64,000 nucleotides of DNA from Pilibacter termitis (GCF_900167335.1 NZ_FUXI01000002.1:38242-102241); one strand, 5' to 3'; counted from the first letter of the stretch, positions 18,678 through 28,107 are shown. Notes: generated from the letters alone by a model not told the origin. Numbers and translations are program-made.

Positions 18678-19949
18678 ATGGCAAATATATTCAACTTTCC
18701 CGATGTAGGAGAAGGAATGCACGAGGGAGAAATTGCCTCTTGGCTTGTAAAAGTGGGAGACGTCATCAAAGAAGATGACCCAATTGCCGAAGTGCAAAAT
18801 GATAAATTATTACAAGAAATTTTGTCTCCATTTTCTGGAAAAATTACCAAACTTTTTGTGGAGGCAGGAACAATCGTAGAAGTGGGAAGTCCAATCGTGG
18901 AATTTGATGGCGATGGAAGTGAAAGCGTTGAGGAAATGTCGAAAACACCCGCAACACCCGCAAACGCAGAAACGGCAACAATACCGCCTGTTTCTAGTGT
19001 TTCAGAAGAGAAGAAAACAGTCCCAATGATTGACGGGCAACTTCGAGCAATGCCAAGCGTTCGCAGATTTGCAAGACAAAACGGAATTGATTTAACGAAA
19101 GTTATCGCAACAGGTCGTCATGGCAACGTTACACTTGAAGATGTGAAAAATTTCCAAGCAACTGGCAAGGAAATTGAAACATCAGAAGTCGCACCAATCT
19201 CCGCTCAAAGCGAAGAAGTGTCAACACCTGCACCAAAAGTTGAAAGCAAATCAGGGCGAGTGGCAATGAGTCCAATTCGCAAGGCAATTGCTAAAAACAT
19301 GACGAGCCAAAAACAAAATGTCCCACACGTTACCCTTTTTGAAAGTGTAGAAGTAAGTAAACTCATCGCTCATCGCAACGAATACAAGGAAATTGCTGCC
19401 AAACAAGAAATCAAACTTACCTATCTTGCGTATGTGACCAAAGCACTTTCTGCTATGGCGAAGAAATTCCCAGAGTTGAACGCTCATGTCGATATGACCA
19501 AAATGGAAATTGTTTACCCTGAGGAAATTCACGTAGGAATTGCCGTAGATACACCGAGTGGTCTATTTGTACCTGTCGTGAAAAATGCAGATAGCAAGTC
19601 CATTCTTGCAATCGCAAAAGAAATCAGTGAGCTTGCTCTAGCGGCACGAAAGGGGAATTTGACACCAGACGTGGCAAGTGGTTCAACGATTACGATTTCT
19701 AACATTGGTTCCGCACGTGGCAATTGGTTTACCCCAGTAATCAATGTGGGAGAATCAAGTATTCTAGGACTTGGCACAATCGCAAAAGAGCCAGTTGTCA
19801 ATGATGAAGGCGAAATTGTTGTGGGCAATATGATGAAACTTTCTCTTTCATTTGATCATCGACTAATTGACGGAATGCTCGCTCAAAATGCAATAAATTA
19901 TTTGAAAAACTTACTTTCTGACCCAAATTATATGCTAATGGAAGTTTAG
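18678..19949 (+). CDS. pdhC: Dihydrolipoyl acetyltransferase (E2)
   Basis: 423 aa from the ATG at 18678 (AAAGGAG upstream; the frame is open earlier but lacks a site). Domain order: one lipoyl domain (FNFPDVGEGMHEGEI, lipoyl Lys in VQNDKLLQEI at about residue 43), Ala/Pro/Thr/Val linker, E1/E3-binding domain (RAMPSVRRFARQNGIDL ... GRHGNVTLEDV), second linker, and the acetyltransferase domain ending with the catalytic SFDHRLIDG. The lipoyl site has Asn-Asp-Lys-Leu rather than the common Thr-Asp-Lys-Ala. Lipoylation by the operon's LplA is likely. Confidence 0.95.
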   Translation: MANIFNFPDVGEGMHEGEIASWLVKVGDVIKEDDPIAEVQNDKLLQEILSPFSGKITKLFVEAGTIVEVGSPIVEFDGDGSESVEEMSKTPATPANAETATIPPVSSVSEEKKTVPMIDGQLRAMPSVRRFARQNGIDLTKVIATGRHGNVTLEDVKNFQATGKEIETSEVAPISAQSEEVSTPAPKVESKSGRVAMSPIRKAIAKNMTSQKQNVPHVTLFESVEVSKLIAHRNEYKEIAAKQEIKLTYLAYVTKALSAMAKKFPELNAHVDMTKMEIVYPEEIHVGIAVDTPSGLFVPVVKNADSKSILAIAKEISELALAARKGNLTPDVASGSTITISNIGSARGNWFTPVINVGESSILGLGTIAKEPVVNDEGEIVVGNMMKLSLSFDHRLIDGMLAQNAINYLKNLLSDPNYMLMEV

Positions 19950-19980
19950 AGGTTTCTATCAAAATGAAGGAGGAAGTCAA

Positions 19981-21393
19981 ATGGTAGTAGGCACACAAGC
20001 TAGAAGTGTAGATTTGGTCGTGATTGGTTCAGGACCGGGAGGATATGTCGCAGCCATTCGTGCGGCAGAACTTGGGCAAAAAGTGGTAATTGTCGAACGT
20101 GATTTTATCGGTGGAGTCTGTTTGAATGTCGGTTGTATTCCGTCAAAAGCCTTGATTAACGCAGGACACGCCTATCATGCCCAAGTGCATGACACAGCAA
20201 CGATTATGGGTGTTCACTCAAACGGTGCTACGCTTAACTGGGAAGAAACACAAAAATGGAAAAACGAAAAAGTGGTCAAAACTCTCACAGGCGGAATTGA
20301 AATGTTGCTCAAAAAACGCAAAATTGAAATCTTGCGTGGCGAGGCTCGGTTTAATGACAATCAAGTGATTAACGTGATTGAGGGTGAAAATTCTCATCTT
20401 TTGGAATTTAAGTCGTGTATTATCGCAACAGGAAGTCGCCCGATTGAAATTCCGAATTTCAAATTTACAGGTCGCCTCGTCAACTCCACAGGAGCATTGA
20501 ATTTACCAGAAGTACCCAAACATCTTGTGATAATTGGTGGTGGGGTCATCGGTAGTGAGCTTGCAGGAGCATATGCGAATCTCGGTGCAAAAGTGACGAT
20601 TTTAGAAGGATTGCCACATATTTTAAACGGATTTGACAAAGAAATGATAGATGTTGCAGCAGCTGAGTTTCAAGAAAAAGGTGTAGAAATCATCACAAGT
20701 GCCATTGCCAAAAAAGCTGAACAGAGTACGGAGAATGTCGCAATTACCTATGAGGCAAATGGAGTGGAAGAGACAATAACAGCAGATTATTGCCTTGTTT
20801 CTGTTGGACGGAAACCAAACACAGACGAAATCGGCTTGAACAATACAGATGTGAAATTGACAGACAGAGGGCAAATCATTGTCAATGACCGTCAGCAAAC
20901 AAGCGTTTCTCACATTTATGCGATTGGAGACGTGGTAGCAGGTCCCATGCTTGCACATAAAGCAAGTTATGAGGCGAAAGTTGCTGCAGCGAATATCGCA
21001 GGAGAAGACGTGCTAAATTGTGCGGTGGCAATTCCTGCAGTTGCCTATTGCGACCCAGAACTTGCCACAATGGGCGAGACTCCAGAGAGTGCCAAGGAAA
21101 AAGGTTTGAAGGTGATGATTGCGAAATTTCCATTTGCCGCCAACGGTCGAGCGATTACGATGAATGCCACACGTGGATTTATCCGCATTGTCAGCGACAA
21201 GGAAACAAAAGTGATTATTGGGGCTCAAATTGTCGGTCCCGGAGCAAGTGATTTGATTAGCGAGTTTGCTCTTGCCATTGAAAACGGCTTGACAAGCGAG
21301 GACATTTCACTCACTGTTCACCCGCATCCAACGCTTGGTGAGGCGATTATGGACACGAGCGAACTAGCAGACGGCTTGCCGATTCACATATAA
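19981..21393 (+). CDS. pdhD: Dihydrolipoamide dehydrogenase (E3)
   Basis: 470-aa FAD flavoprotein that reoxidises dihydrolipoamide with NAD. Visible: FAD dinucleotide fold VVIGSGPGGYVAAIRAAELG (residues 13-32), redox-active GGVCLNVGCIPSK, NAD-binding VIIGGGVIGSELAGAYANLG, second FAD motif IYAIGDVVAG, and the C-terminal catalytic HPHPTLGE. AAGGAGGAAG site. Last gene of the lplA-pdhABCD operon; a terminator follows. Confidence 0.96.
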   Translation: MVVGTQARSVDLVVIGSGPGGYVAAIRAAELGQKVVIVERDFIGGVCLNVGCIPSKALINAGHAYHAQVHDTATIMGVHSNGATLNWEETQKWKNEKVVKTLTGGIEMLLKKRKIEILRGEARFNDNQVINVIEGENSHLLEFKSCIIATGSRPIEIPNFKFTGRLVNSTGALNLPEVPKHLVIIGGGVIGSELAGAYANLGAKVTILEGLPHILNGFDKEMIDVAAAEFQEKGVEIITSAIAKKAEQSTENVAITYEANGVEETITADYCLVSVGRKPNTDEIGLNNTDVKLTDRGQIIVNDRQQTSVSHIYAIGDVVAGPMLAHKASYEAKVAAANIAGEDVLNCAVAIPAVAYCDPELATMGETPESAKEKGLKVMIAKFPFAANGRAITMNATRGFIRIVSDKETKVIIGAQIVGPGASDLISEFALAIENGLTSEDISLTVHPHPTLGEAIMDTSELADGLPIHI

Positions 21394-21400
21394 ACGTAGT

Positions 21401-21445
21401 AAAAAATATCAAGTTGTATTTTCAGAGTACAGCTTGATATTTTTT
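21401..21445 (+). terminator. Terminator of the pdh operon (inverted copy at 23108-23151)
   Basis: AAAAAATATCAAG and CTTGATATTTTTT frame a long stem with loop TTTTCAGA. The reverse complement of the element at 23108-23151 matches it almost base for base. Confidence 0.9.
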
Positions 21446-21447
21446 AT

Positions 21448-21724
21448 GGGCACCTCTAAAAACTCCGCTTAAGACTAAATTAGCTAGTTTTTCGATTTTC
21501 GAGGAAATCGACGAAAGCTATGTGGTTCATAGAAAAGCGAAGAGGGGCGAACAGGAGTTTGTCGTAGTGAGTCACAGCATTTATTTACTGGAAACGAAGT
21601 TTCCAGTGCTGTTGCGAACAGCGACCAAACTCCTGCCCCTCGTAGCTAGACAAGGTTGAGGAGATTGACGAAGAAAAACGGAAAACTAGCAATTTAGGAT
21701 AAGTGCGAGTTTTTAGAGGTGCCC
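21448..21724. mobile_element. MITE-like element, copy 1, with a family-1 repeat at its centre
   Basis: Ends are inverted repeats GGGCACCTCTAAAAACTC and GAGTTTTTAGAGGTGCCC; weaker pairing (GCTAGTTTT/AAAACTAGC) extends to about 50 bp. TTAT stands directly outside both ends (21444-21447 and 21725-21728) and is not self-complementary, fitting a 4-bp target duplication. A family-1 palindrome occupies 21542-21652. No reading frame codes for a transposase. A second copy lies at 33157-33433 in opposite orientation. Confidence 0.8.
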
Positions 21725-21821
21725 TTATTCTGTAACAGATTCCCTGCAAAATAAATTTTGTGGTAAACTATGATTATTAGGGACAATAAAACAAAGAACT
21801 GGAGTTTTTAGGGGGCTTTTT

Positions 21822-23096
21822 ATGAAAATAAAAAAAGAAATACAACATTTCGTGTTTCCACTCATCGCAATGAATTTTTTGCAAATGATAATCTCGCAAA
21901 TTTCACTCTCCATTGTAGCAAGAGATTCGATAGAGTCGCTAAGTGGAATCAATACAATCGAAAGTTTTTTATATGTAATGGGTGGAATTTTAGGGGCATT
22001 CAACTACGCATTTAATATTAGAGGAGCAAAAGCAATAGGAGAAGGAGAGGAACGCAAATTTAGAGAATATTTGGTTTCTTCTCTAAAACTTGATTTCTAT
22101 ATTGGGATTCTTTTTATGCTCTTGACAATCATTGGAGGAAGGATATTTCTCCAACTTGTCTATGGATTTAAAGGTGAGTTATTAAATATATCTACTATTT
22201 TTCTTTTGATTATGTCGCCCTATATTTTATTTGTGCTTTTGATGTTTACACTATCAAATGTGATCAAAATAGAGAAAAAAACGAAGTGGATTTTCTCATT
22301 TTCCATAGGAACGTCTCTTTTGCAAATAGGATTGAATATTTTATTTGTAAAAATTTTTGACTTGTCCGTCATCGGTGCAGGTGTATCTTCCATTTTAGCA
22401 TTAGTTGCTTTACTAATTTTATATTTTCTATTAGTGAGGAAAAAAGTTCTTGCATTGAAATTCAAAAATGGAAATAAAGTGAAAGAACTCTTGAGTTTTG
22501 GTTTCCCTTTAATGTTACAAGATATATTAGAGGGAGTGTTATTTATCATTGTATTTGAGGCGATTGTTGCGAGATTAGGGGTGAATGTATTAGCAGTTTA
22601 TGCCATTGCCGTTCAAGTATTCGCTCTTGTCAAGTTGCCAACACTCATGTATGGGCAAGCAATTTCAATTTTCGTTCCAGAATCCATAGGGGAAAAAGAT
22701 GATAGAAAAGAGAAAAAGATTTTCTATTTTTCCTTGAAGAACGCAACGCTATTTTATATCGTCCTGTCCGTTCTATTTTTTGCCACATCTGAAAAAATAG
22801 CCATGATTTTTAGTACAGATAAAGTAGTGATAAAAGAATTTTCATCCTATCTAGGTGTTATTCTACTTATAATGATGTTTACCCCAATCTATGAGCTTGG
22901 AAAATATTTATTACAAGCCAAAGAGAATCATACTTTTGTTTTAAGAATGACAACGATTGTAAATATAGTAACATTGTTATTCATGATTTTGCTAAAAAAT
23001 ATGAATGTTATTGGGTTTATAGGACTATATTGTTTAAATGGATTGAACTTTTTTCTATTAAGTATTTTGTTTTTATGGAAATACAAACAACTTTAG
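21822..23096 (+). CDS. MATE-family multidrug/sodium efflux protein
   Basis: 424-aa integral membrane protein with about 12 hydrophobic segments in two similar halves, typical of MATE exporters. It opens MKIKKEIQHFVFPLIAMNFLQ and has family-like stretches such as LSGINTIESFLYVMGGILGAFN and FGFPLMLQDILEGVLF. Substrate unknown. Ribosome site AGGGGG. Its stop codon TAG is part of a TTTAGAGGTGCCC sequence matching the right end of the MITE, and the gene is flanked by inverted copies of the terminator-plus-MITE-end sequence, so it may have arrived or been inverted as a unit. Confidence 0.85.
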   Translation: MKIKKEIQHFVFPLIAMNFLQMIISQISLSIVARDSIESLSGINTIESFLYVMGGILGAFNYAFNIRGAKAIGEGEERKFREYLVSSLKLDFYIGILFMLLTIIGGRIFLQLVYGFKGELLNISTIFLLIMSPYILFVLLMFTLSNVIKIEKKTKWIFSFSIGTSLLQIGLNILFVKIFDLSVIGAGVSSILALVALLILYFLLVRKKVLALKFKNGNKVKELLSFGFPLMLQDILEGVLFIIVFEAIVARLGVNVLAVYAIAVQVFALVKLPTLMYGQAISIFVPESIGEKDDRKEKKIFYFSLKNATLFYIVLSVLFFATSEKIAMIFSTDKVVIKEFSSYLGVILLIMMFTPIYELGKYLLQAKENHTFVLRMTTIVNIVTLLFMILLKNMNVIGFIGLYCLNGLNFFLLSILFLWKYKQL

Positions 23097-23107
23097 AGGT
23101 GCCCTTT

Positions 23108-23151
23108 AAAAAATATCAAGCTGTATTCTGAAATACAACTTGATATTTTTT
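23108..23151. terminator. Bidirectional terminator between the MATE gene and the GntR gene
   Basis: AAAAAATATCAAG ... CTTGATATTTTTT, A-run and T-run on both sides, serving both converging genes. It is the reverse complement of 21401-21445 with about two differences. Confidence 0.88.
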
Positions 23152-23806
23152 AGAGTTGCTCATATCTTAAAATTTGAGATTTTGCGTACTCAAAATATTC
23201 ATCGAGAGCTTGTGTTGCCGTGTCATAATTTCCTTTGCTTGCCTCATCAATCAATTTTTGAAAGAAAAGAATGGTGCTTTTTGTCTTTTCCTTGTCCGCA
23301 TTTTCGACATTGGTTACTTTTCGATACAACGAAGAAGTGATTTGTCTTGCCCACAAATCTTCATAAGTAGCAAGAAGAAGTTGATTTTCAAGCATTTCCA
23401 TTATTTTTAAATAGACTTTTGTCATTTGATTGATGTAACGAGCATATTCGTTTTTGCAACGATATTCTTTTGCTAAATCTAACTGTTCTTGAATTTCTTT
23501 AGATTGAAATTTCCTTTCGCCTTTTTTCGCAAGCTGAAGTGCCTCTTTCATCCACAAAACAGATATTTGCGTAAGTTCTAACAATTCATGATTGGAGGCA
23601 TTGCGTAAAAGAAACCCTCGATTTTTTCTATACGAAATTAACCCTTCTTTTTCCAAAATTTTTAAAGCTGAGCGTACAGGTGTTCGGCTCATGTTTAACT
23701 TTTTAGAGAGAGTTGCCTCAGAATAAAGCTCATCAGGTGAAAAAGAACCGTAAAGAATTGATTGTTTGATTGTGATATAAGCAGATTGTTCGTTTGAATG
23801 TTTCAT
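23150..23806 (-). CDS. GntR-family transcriptional regulator (FadR/FCD type)
   Basis: 218 aa. N-terminal winged helix (LYSEATLSKKLNMSRTPVRSAL, about residues 22-43; then LEKEGLISYRKNRGFLL), followed by an all-helical C-terminal ligand domain of FCD type. GAGGTG ribosome site. Divergent from the PhnD-C-E-E transport operon with two inverted repeats in the shared intergenic region, so it probably controls that operon in response to a related metabolite (inference). Confidence 0.88.
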   Translation of the reverse strand: MKHSNEQSAYITIKQSILYGSFSPDELYSEATLSKKLNMSRTPVRSALKILEKEGLISYRKNRGFLLRNASNHELLELTQISVLWMKEALQLAKKGERKFQSKEIQEQLDLAKEYRCKNEYARYINQMTKVYLKIMEMLENQLLLATYEDLWARQITSSLYRKVTNVENADKEKTKSTILFFQKLIDEASKGNYDTATQALDEYFEYAKSQILRYEQL

Positions 23807-23844
23807 TTTTTCACCTCGGCATCAAATTTTTGGCATTTACAATT

Positions 23845-23913
23845 TTTTCGTAAAGTTTACGAGAACTTTACGAAAAGTAGACGGATTTTATATAGTAGAG
23901 TAGTACACTACTC
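23845..23913. promoter_or_regulatory. Divergent promoter with two operator-like inverted repeats
   Basis: TTTTCGTAAAGTT (23845-23857) and AACTTTACGAAAA (23864-23876) form a perfect 13-bp inverted repeat with a 6-bp centre. GAGTAG TACA CTACTC (23898-23913) is a second. A rightward promoter fits between them: TTTACG (23867-23872), 18 bp, TATAGT (23891-23896), so a bound regulator would block it. Confidence 0.65.
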
Positions 23914-23996
23914 AGTAACAAGTGGTAAAACATGAGGTTTTAAAGGTACCCTTATTATACTACTTGAAAAGAAAAAAATCTATATGAGGTGAAATG

Positions 23997-24902
23997 ATGA
24001 AAATTTCAAAAGTATTTTTAGTAACATTGGCAACGCTAGGGAGTGCAATGTTAGCAGGTTGCAGCCAAAAAGAGTCTGCAAGTACAAAAAAGGTAGAAGA
24101 ATTGACAATTGTGCAAATGCAAGATGAAAACAACCCCAATGCTGGAGAAAAAAACGAGGGGTTTAGGAAGGATATGGAAAAATCCTTAGGAATAAAAATC
24201 AATGAAGCAGAAGGAATGGAATATTCTGTTGGCATTGAGGCGATGAAAAGTGGAAAAATTGACGTATTGCTTGTAACGCCCATGAGTTATTGGCAAGCAA
24301 AAGAAGTTGCGAATGCAGAACCTCTCGTTACCACCACATCAATGGGAAGTACACCGTACAAAACGGTCTTTATCGTAGGGAAAAAGGACACAAAGACAAA
24401 ATCGCTGGAAGATTTGAAAGGGAAAAGTTTTGCATTTGTTGACCAAGCCAGTTCAAGTGGCTATATGTATCCAAAATCAACGCTCATCAATCAATTGAAA
24501 TTAGAGTCAGACAAACTAGAAAGTCCGGGATATTTTTTTAAAAACGTAGCATTTTCAGGGAAACACGACTCAAGCATTATGGGAGTGGTCAAAGGAGATT
24601 ATGATGCAGCTGCAGTTGCCGCTCAAATTATCCCTCAATTAGTACAAGCGGGCATGATAAAAGAAGGAGACATTCGCCAAATTGCTGAAACAGAAGAAAT
24701 TCCTAATGCGGCATTTATTGTCCGCAGTGACTTGCCAAAAGAAACGAAAAAGAAACTCAAAGAGTTTTATTTGAACTATGAAAACAAAGAGTATTTCAAG
24801 ACTTTTTATGGCAGTGAGAGCGTTCGTTTTACCGAGGCGAAAGATAGCGACTACGAGTCAACGAAAAAAATGCTTGAGGCATTGAATATCAAGGGAGAAT
24901 AA
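23997..24902 (+). CDS. phnD: Phosphonate/phosphite-type ABC transporter substrate-binding lipoprotein
   Basis: 301 aa from the second of two adjacent ATGs (GAGGTG five bases upstream; the first is too close). Lipoprotein signal MKISKVFLVTLATLGSAMLAGC with lipobox LAGC. PhnD-like body: LTIVQMQDENNP, MKSGKIDVLLVTPMSYW, FVDQASSSGYMYPK and GDYDAAAVAAQI. Binds an oxyanion such as phosphonate, phosphite or phosphate outside the membrane; no phosphonate-degrading gene is in the window, so the substrate is uncertain. Confidence 0.9.
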   Translation: MKISKVFLVTLATLGSAMLAGCSQKESASTKKVEELTIVQMQDENNPNAGEKNEGFRKDMEKSLGIKINEAEGMEYSVGIEAMKSGKIDVLLVTPMSYWQAKEVANAEPLVTTTSMGSTPYKTVFIVGKKDTKTKSLEDLKGKSFAFVDQASSSGYMYPKSTLINQLKLESDKLESPGYFFKNVAFSGKHDSSIMGVVKGDYDAAAVAAQIIPQLVQAGMIKEGDIRQIAETEEIPNAAFIVRSDLPKETKKKLKEFYLNYENKEYFKTFYGSESVRFTEAKDSDYESTKKMLEALNIKGE

Positions 24903-24904
24903 GC

Positions 24905-25717
24905 ATGGCAAAAGAATTACTAAAAATTACTCAATTAAAAAAGAAGTATGACAAAGAAATTTATGCTTTAAAAGGAATTGATTTGTCTATTAACGAAGGG
25001 GAATTTGTCGTTGTTATTGGACCAAGCGGTGCAGGCAAGTCTACCTTTATTCGCTCCATTAATCGCATGATTGATTTGAGCGAGGGGAGTATTCTCTTTG
25101 ACGGTGTGGCAATGGAAAAAGTAAAGGGAAAGAAATTGCGTGAACAACGTGCCAATATTGGCATGATTTTCCAGCACTACAATTTGATTCATCGGAGCAA
25201 CGTCATCAAAAATGTGTTGCATGGCAGATTAGGGAAAGTTCCATTTTTCAAAAGTTTATTTGGTCTTTATTCTGAAGAGGACAAACAAGAGGCTGTTCGC
25301 TTGTTGAAAAAAGTAGGGTTAGAAGAGCAAATTTACAAAAGAGCAGGGCAACTTTCTGGCGGTCAAATGCAACGAGTGGGGATTTGCCGTGCAATTATGC
25401 AAAACCCGAAACTCATTTTAGCTGACGAACCCATTGCCAGCCTTGACCCAAATTCTGCAAAAATTATTATGGAACATTTGCAGACGATTACGAGGGAAAG
25501 AAAAATTACTTGTATCGTCAATCTCCACCAAGTAGATTTTGCCAAAGAATATGCGACAAGAATTATCGGAATCAAAGCAGGAAAAGTAGTCTTTGACGGT
25601 GTGGCAAGTGATTTAACAGAGGAGGTTATCTCGGATATTTATATTGGAAAAGAAGAAGAGATGACGCTACAAGTAGAAAATTCAGAGATAGGAAGGTTTG
25701 CATATGGAGAGGGCTAA
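24905..25717 (+). CDS. phnC: Phosphonate-type ABC transporter ATPase
   Basis: 270 aa. Walker A GPSGAGKST, Q-loop MIFQHYNLIHRSNV, signature LSGGQMQRVGICRAI, Walker B LILADEP, switch His in VNLHQVD. This is the PhnC subfamily (RSINRMIDLSEGSI). Starts three bases after phnD and overlaps the first permease gene, so it is part of one operon. Confidence 0.93.
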   Translation: MAKELLKITQLKKKYDKEIYALKGIDLSINEGEFVVVIGPSGAGKSTFIRSINRMIDLSEGSILFDGVAMEKVKGKKLREQRANIGMIFQHYNLIHRSNVIKNVLHGRLGKVPFFKSLFGLYSEEDKQEAVRLLKKVGLEEQIYKRAGQLSGGQMQRVGICRAIMQNPKLILADEPIASLDPNSAKIIMEHLQTITRERKITCIVNLHQVDFAKEYATRIIGIKAGKVVFDGVASDLTEEVISDIYIGKEEEMTLQVENSEIGRFAYGEG

Positions 25718-26492
25718 TCAATTGATTTTCAAGGAAAAGAAAAGACAAAACCGTGTGTTTTTATTTGGCGTAATTGCTGTTGTTCTCTTTTCATTTGTGT
25801 ATTTAGATGTAAATATATTGGAGATAATCGTTGCACTTCCGTCGTTTGTGCAATTTATCGTTAGTCACTTTATTCCAGCGAATTTTAAAAATATCGCAAC
25901 TTACGCTCCGCTTATTCTTGAAACGATACTATTTGCGGTTGTTGGGACATATTTTTCCGCTTTTCTAGCGTTTTTCTTTGGACTGCTAATGAGTGAGCAA
26001 ACGAATCCGATTTTACCACTTCGTATGTTTGTTCGCATTTGTATTTCTTTATTGAGAAATATTCCTGTTCTCGTGTGGGCAAGCCTATTGGTTTATATTT
26101 TCGGTATTGGGAATATGGTCGGTTTACTAGCGTTAATTTTTGCGACAATTGGCTTTTTATCTCGCTCTTATGCGGATTCCATTGACGAAATCGGATCAAC
26201 GAAGTTAGAGGCATTAAAATCTAGTGGTGCAAGTTTTATGCAGGTTTTGGTGCATGGTTTACTGCCAGAATTTATTCCTTCGTGGATAAACTGGACATTG
26301 TTTTCGTTTGAAATCAACATTCGTGCGTCTGCAATACTAGGAATGGTGGGAGCAGGTGGCATTGGGATTATGATTCAAACAAATATCCGTTTATTCAAAT
26401 ACCATGAGGCATTTTCACTGATTATTGTTTTGGTTGTCATGGTTTTGCTAACAGAATTTGTAGTCAGTCAAATTCGGAAAAAAGTGAGCTAG
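25704..26492 (+). CDS. phnE: Phosphonate-type ABC transporter permease, first copy
   Basis: 262 aa from the ATG at 25704 (GGAAGG seven bases upstream; a TTG two codons earlier is less likely). About six membrane segments. The permease EAA-type loop is DSIDEIGSTKLEALKSSGAS, with RNIPVLVWA and GMVGAGGIG before and after, all typical of PhnE. Overlaps phnC by 14 bp. Confidence 0.91.
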   Translation: MERANQLIFKEKKRQNRVFLFGVIAVVLFSFVYLDVNILEIIVALPSFVQFIVSHFIPANFKNIATYAPLILETILFAVVGTYFSAFLAFFFGLLMSEQTNPILPLRMFVRICISLLRNIPVLVWASLLVYIFGIGNMVGLLALIFATIGFLSRSYADSIDEIGSTKLEALKSSGASFMQVLVHGLLPEFIPSWINWTLFSFEINIRASAILGMVGAGGIGIMIQTNIRLFKYHEAFSLIIVLVVMVLLTEFVVSQIRKKVS

Positions 26493-26502
26493 GAGGGAAA
26501 AA

Positions 26503-27288
26503 ATGAACGCAAAAATTGCTTTGTCAAGAAAAAAAGAAAAAATCGCCAACTTCTCCATTGTACTCGGATTGATTTTGTTATTTTTGGTAAGTATTTACTC
26601 GTTGAAACTCGATGTTGCAACATTTGTTCAACGATTCACGGGAGCAAGCGAGATAGTAAGCAAATTTATGAGAGTTGATTTTTCAGAGCTAAACGCTATT
26701 CTCTTTGAATTGTTCACCTCCATTTGTATGGCGATATCGGCATTATTTTTAGGTTTTGTTTTCTCTTTTATTTTAAGTTTTTTAGGAGCAAGCAATACTT
26801 CGCCATTTCCTTTATTTTCTGCTATTATTAAAGGAGCAGTCGGGATTGTTCGAGCGATACCTGCGTTAGTTTGGATTTTAATTGTCGTTGCAAGCCTTGG
26901 TTTTGGCAATACTTCGGGAGTAGTAGGGTTGGTGATTCCAACGGTAGGTTATTTGACCAAATCATTTATCTCTTCTATCGAAGAACAAGAGCAAGCGATT
27001 ATTGAAACCATGCGTTCAACAGGAGCAAGTTGGCTACAAATGATTACAGAAGGACTCTTGCCGGGACTTGCCACTTCGCTACTTTCGTGGACCTCTATTC
27101 GCCTAGAGTCAAATATTGCAGAATCTATCTCTCTAGGAATGTTAGGAGCAGGTGGCATTGGAATGCTCTTAATGAGGGCAATCAAAAAATACGATTATGC
27201 GACAATTTCGACCATTATACTTTTTATTTTCGTTACCATGCTGATTGTAGAATTATCCGTCGGCAAACTAAAAAAAACAATTCGTTAG
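26503..27288 (+). CDS. phnE: Phosphonate-type ABC transporter permease, second copy
   Basis: 261 aa, AGGAGGG site. Same architecture as the first permease: RAIPALVWIL, SSIEEQEQAIIETMRSTGAS, GMLGAGGIGMLL. The two permeases are distinct enough to act as a heterodimer with PhnC. Spacing is 10 bp from the first and 10 bp to the phosphatase gene. Confidence 0.91.
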   Translation: MNAKIALSRKKEKIANFSIVLGLILLFLVSIYSLKLDVATFVQRFTGASEIVSKFMRVDFSELNAILFELFTSICMAISALFLGFVFSFILSFLGASNTSPFPLFSAIIKGAVGIVRAIPALVWILIVVASLGFGNTSGVVGLVIPTVGYLTKSFISSIEEQEQAIIETMRSTGASWLQMITEGLLPGLATSLLSWTSIRLESNIAESISLGMLGAGGIGMLLMRAIKKYDYATISTIILFIFVTMLIVELSVGKLKKTIR

Positions 27289-27298
27289 GAGTGGAATT

Positions 27299-28021
27299 TT
27301 GAACTATTTGACCAGACTACCTTTAGAAGGAACATTTAACACAAGAGAATTAGGTGGAATATCCGTAGAAAATGGCTACACGAAATGGCAAACTTTTTTA
27401 AGAAGTGACGAATTAAGCAATTTAACCACTTCAGATGTGCAATACTTAGAGAAATATGGCATTCGCACGATTATTGATTTACGAACGCTAGAGGAAATGT
27501 CAGCAGAACCGACACCGAACCTAGAAAATATCCAAATTCATCACGTGCCACTTTTCGTTGAGGACATTGCCGATATGACAAAAGACGTTGCAAAAGATGA
27601 GAAAATGTCTTTGGCAGATTTGTATTTACATTTTGTAACCAAAGGAAAAAATAGAATTTACAAGATTATCGACCTTATTTCAACATCTAAGGGAGGTTTA
27701 TTGTTTCACTGTGCTGCTGGAAAAGACCGCACAGGAATTATTGCAGCGTTACTTTTGAGTATTGCAGGAGCAAGTCGCAGCGATATTGTAGCAAATTATC
27801 AGACGACATACACTTATATAAAAGAAAATCCAAAATTTCAAGTGAATGAAAACTCACACATTCCCGTACATTTTCTTTATTCTCAATCGAAAAGTATCGA
27901 AACACTACTTGACTTTTTAGAAAAAGAATACGGCGGAGTGAAAAATTACTTATTAGAAATCGGCATAAGTGATGAACAGATGAAGAAAATCGTAGATAAT
28001 TTTGTTTGTGAAAATGTATAA
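27299..28021 (+). CDS. Tyrosine/dual-specificity protein phosphatase family protein
   Basis: 240 aa, TTG start with AGGAG seven bases upstream. Opening LPLEGTFNTRELGG is characteristic of the bacterial Tyr_phosphatase_2/3 family, and the P-loop HCAAGKDRTGI holds the catalytic Cys and Arg. It is the last gene of the phn-like operon, suggesting it dephosphorylates a substrate linked to the transporter; inositol- or protein-phosphate substrates are both known in the family. Cytoplasmic. Confidence 0.88.
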   Translation: MNYLTRLPLEGTFNTRELGGISVENGYTKWQTFLRSDELSNLTTSDVQYLEKYGIRTIIDLRTLEEMSAEPTPNLENIQIHHVPLFVEDIADMTKDVAKDEKMSLADLYLHFVTKGKNRIYKIIDLISTSKGGLLFHCAAGKDRTGIIAALLLSIAGASRSDIVANYQTTYTYIKENPKFQVNENSHIPVHFLYSQSKSIETLLDFLEKEYGGVKNYLLEIGISDEQMKKIVDNFVCENV

Positions 28022-28031
28022 AATAGGAATG

Positions 28032-28069
28032 AAAAAAGCGAATGGTGGATTGTTTTGTTCGCTTTTTTT
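28032..28069 (+). terminator. Terminator of the phn-like operon
   Basis: AAAAAAGCGAA pairs with TTCGCTTTTTTT. Confidence 0.88.
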
Positions 28070-28107
28070 GTTATAGTATGTAGTATAAAGGAACAAATAA
28101 AAGCGAA

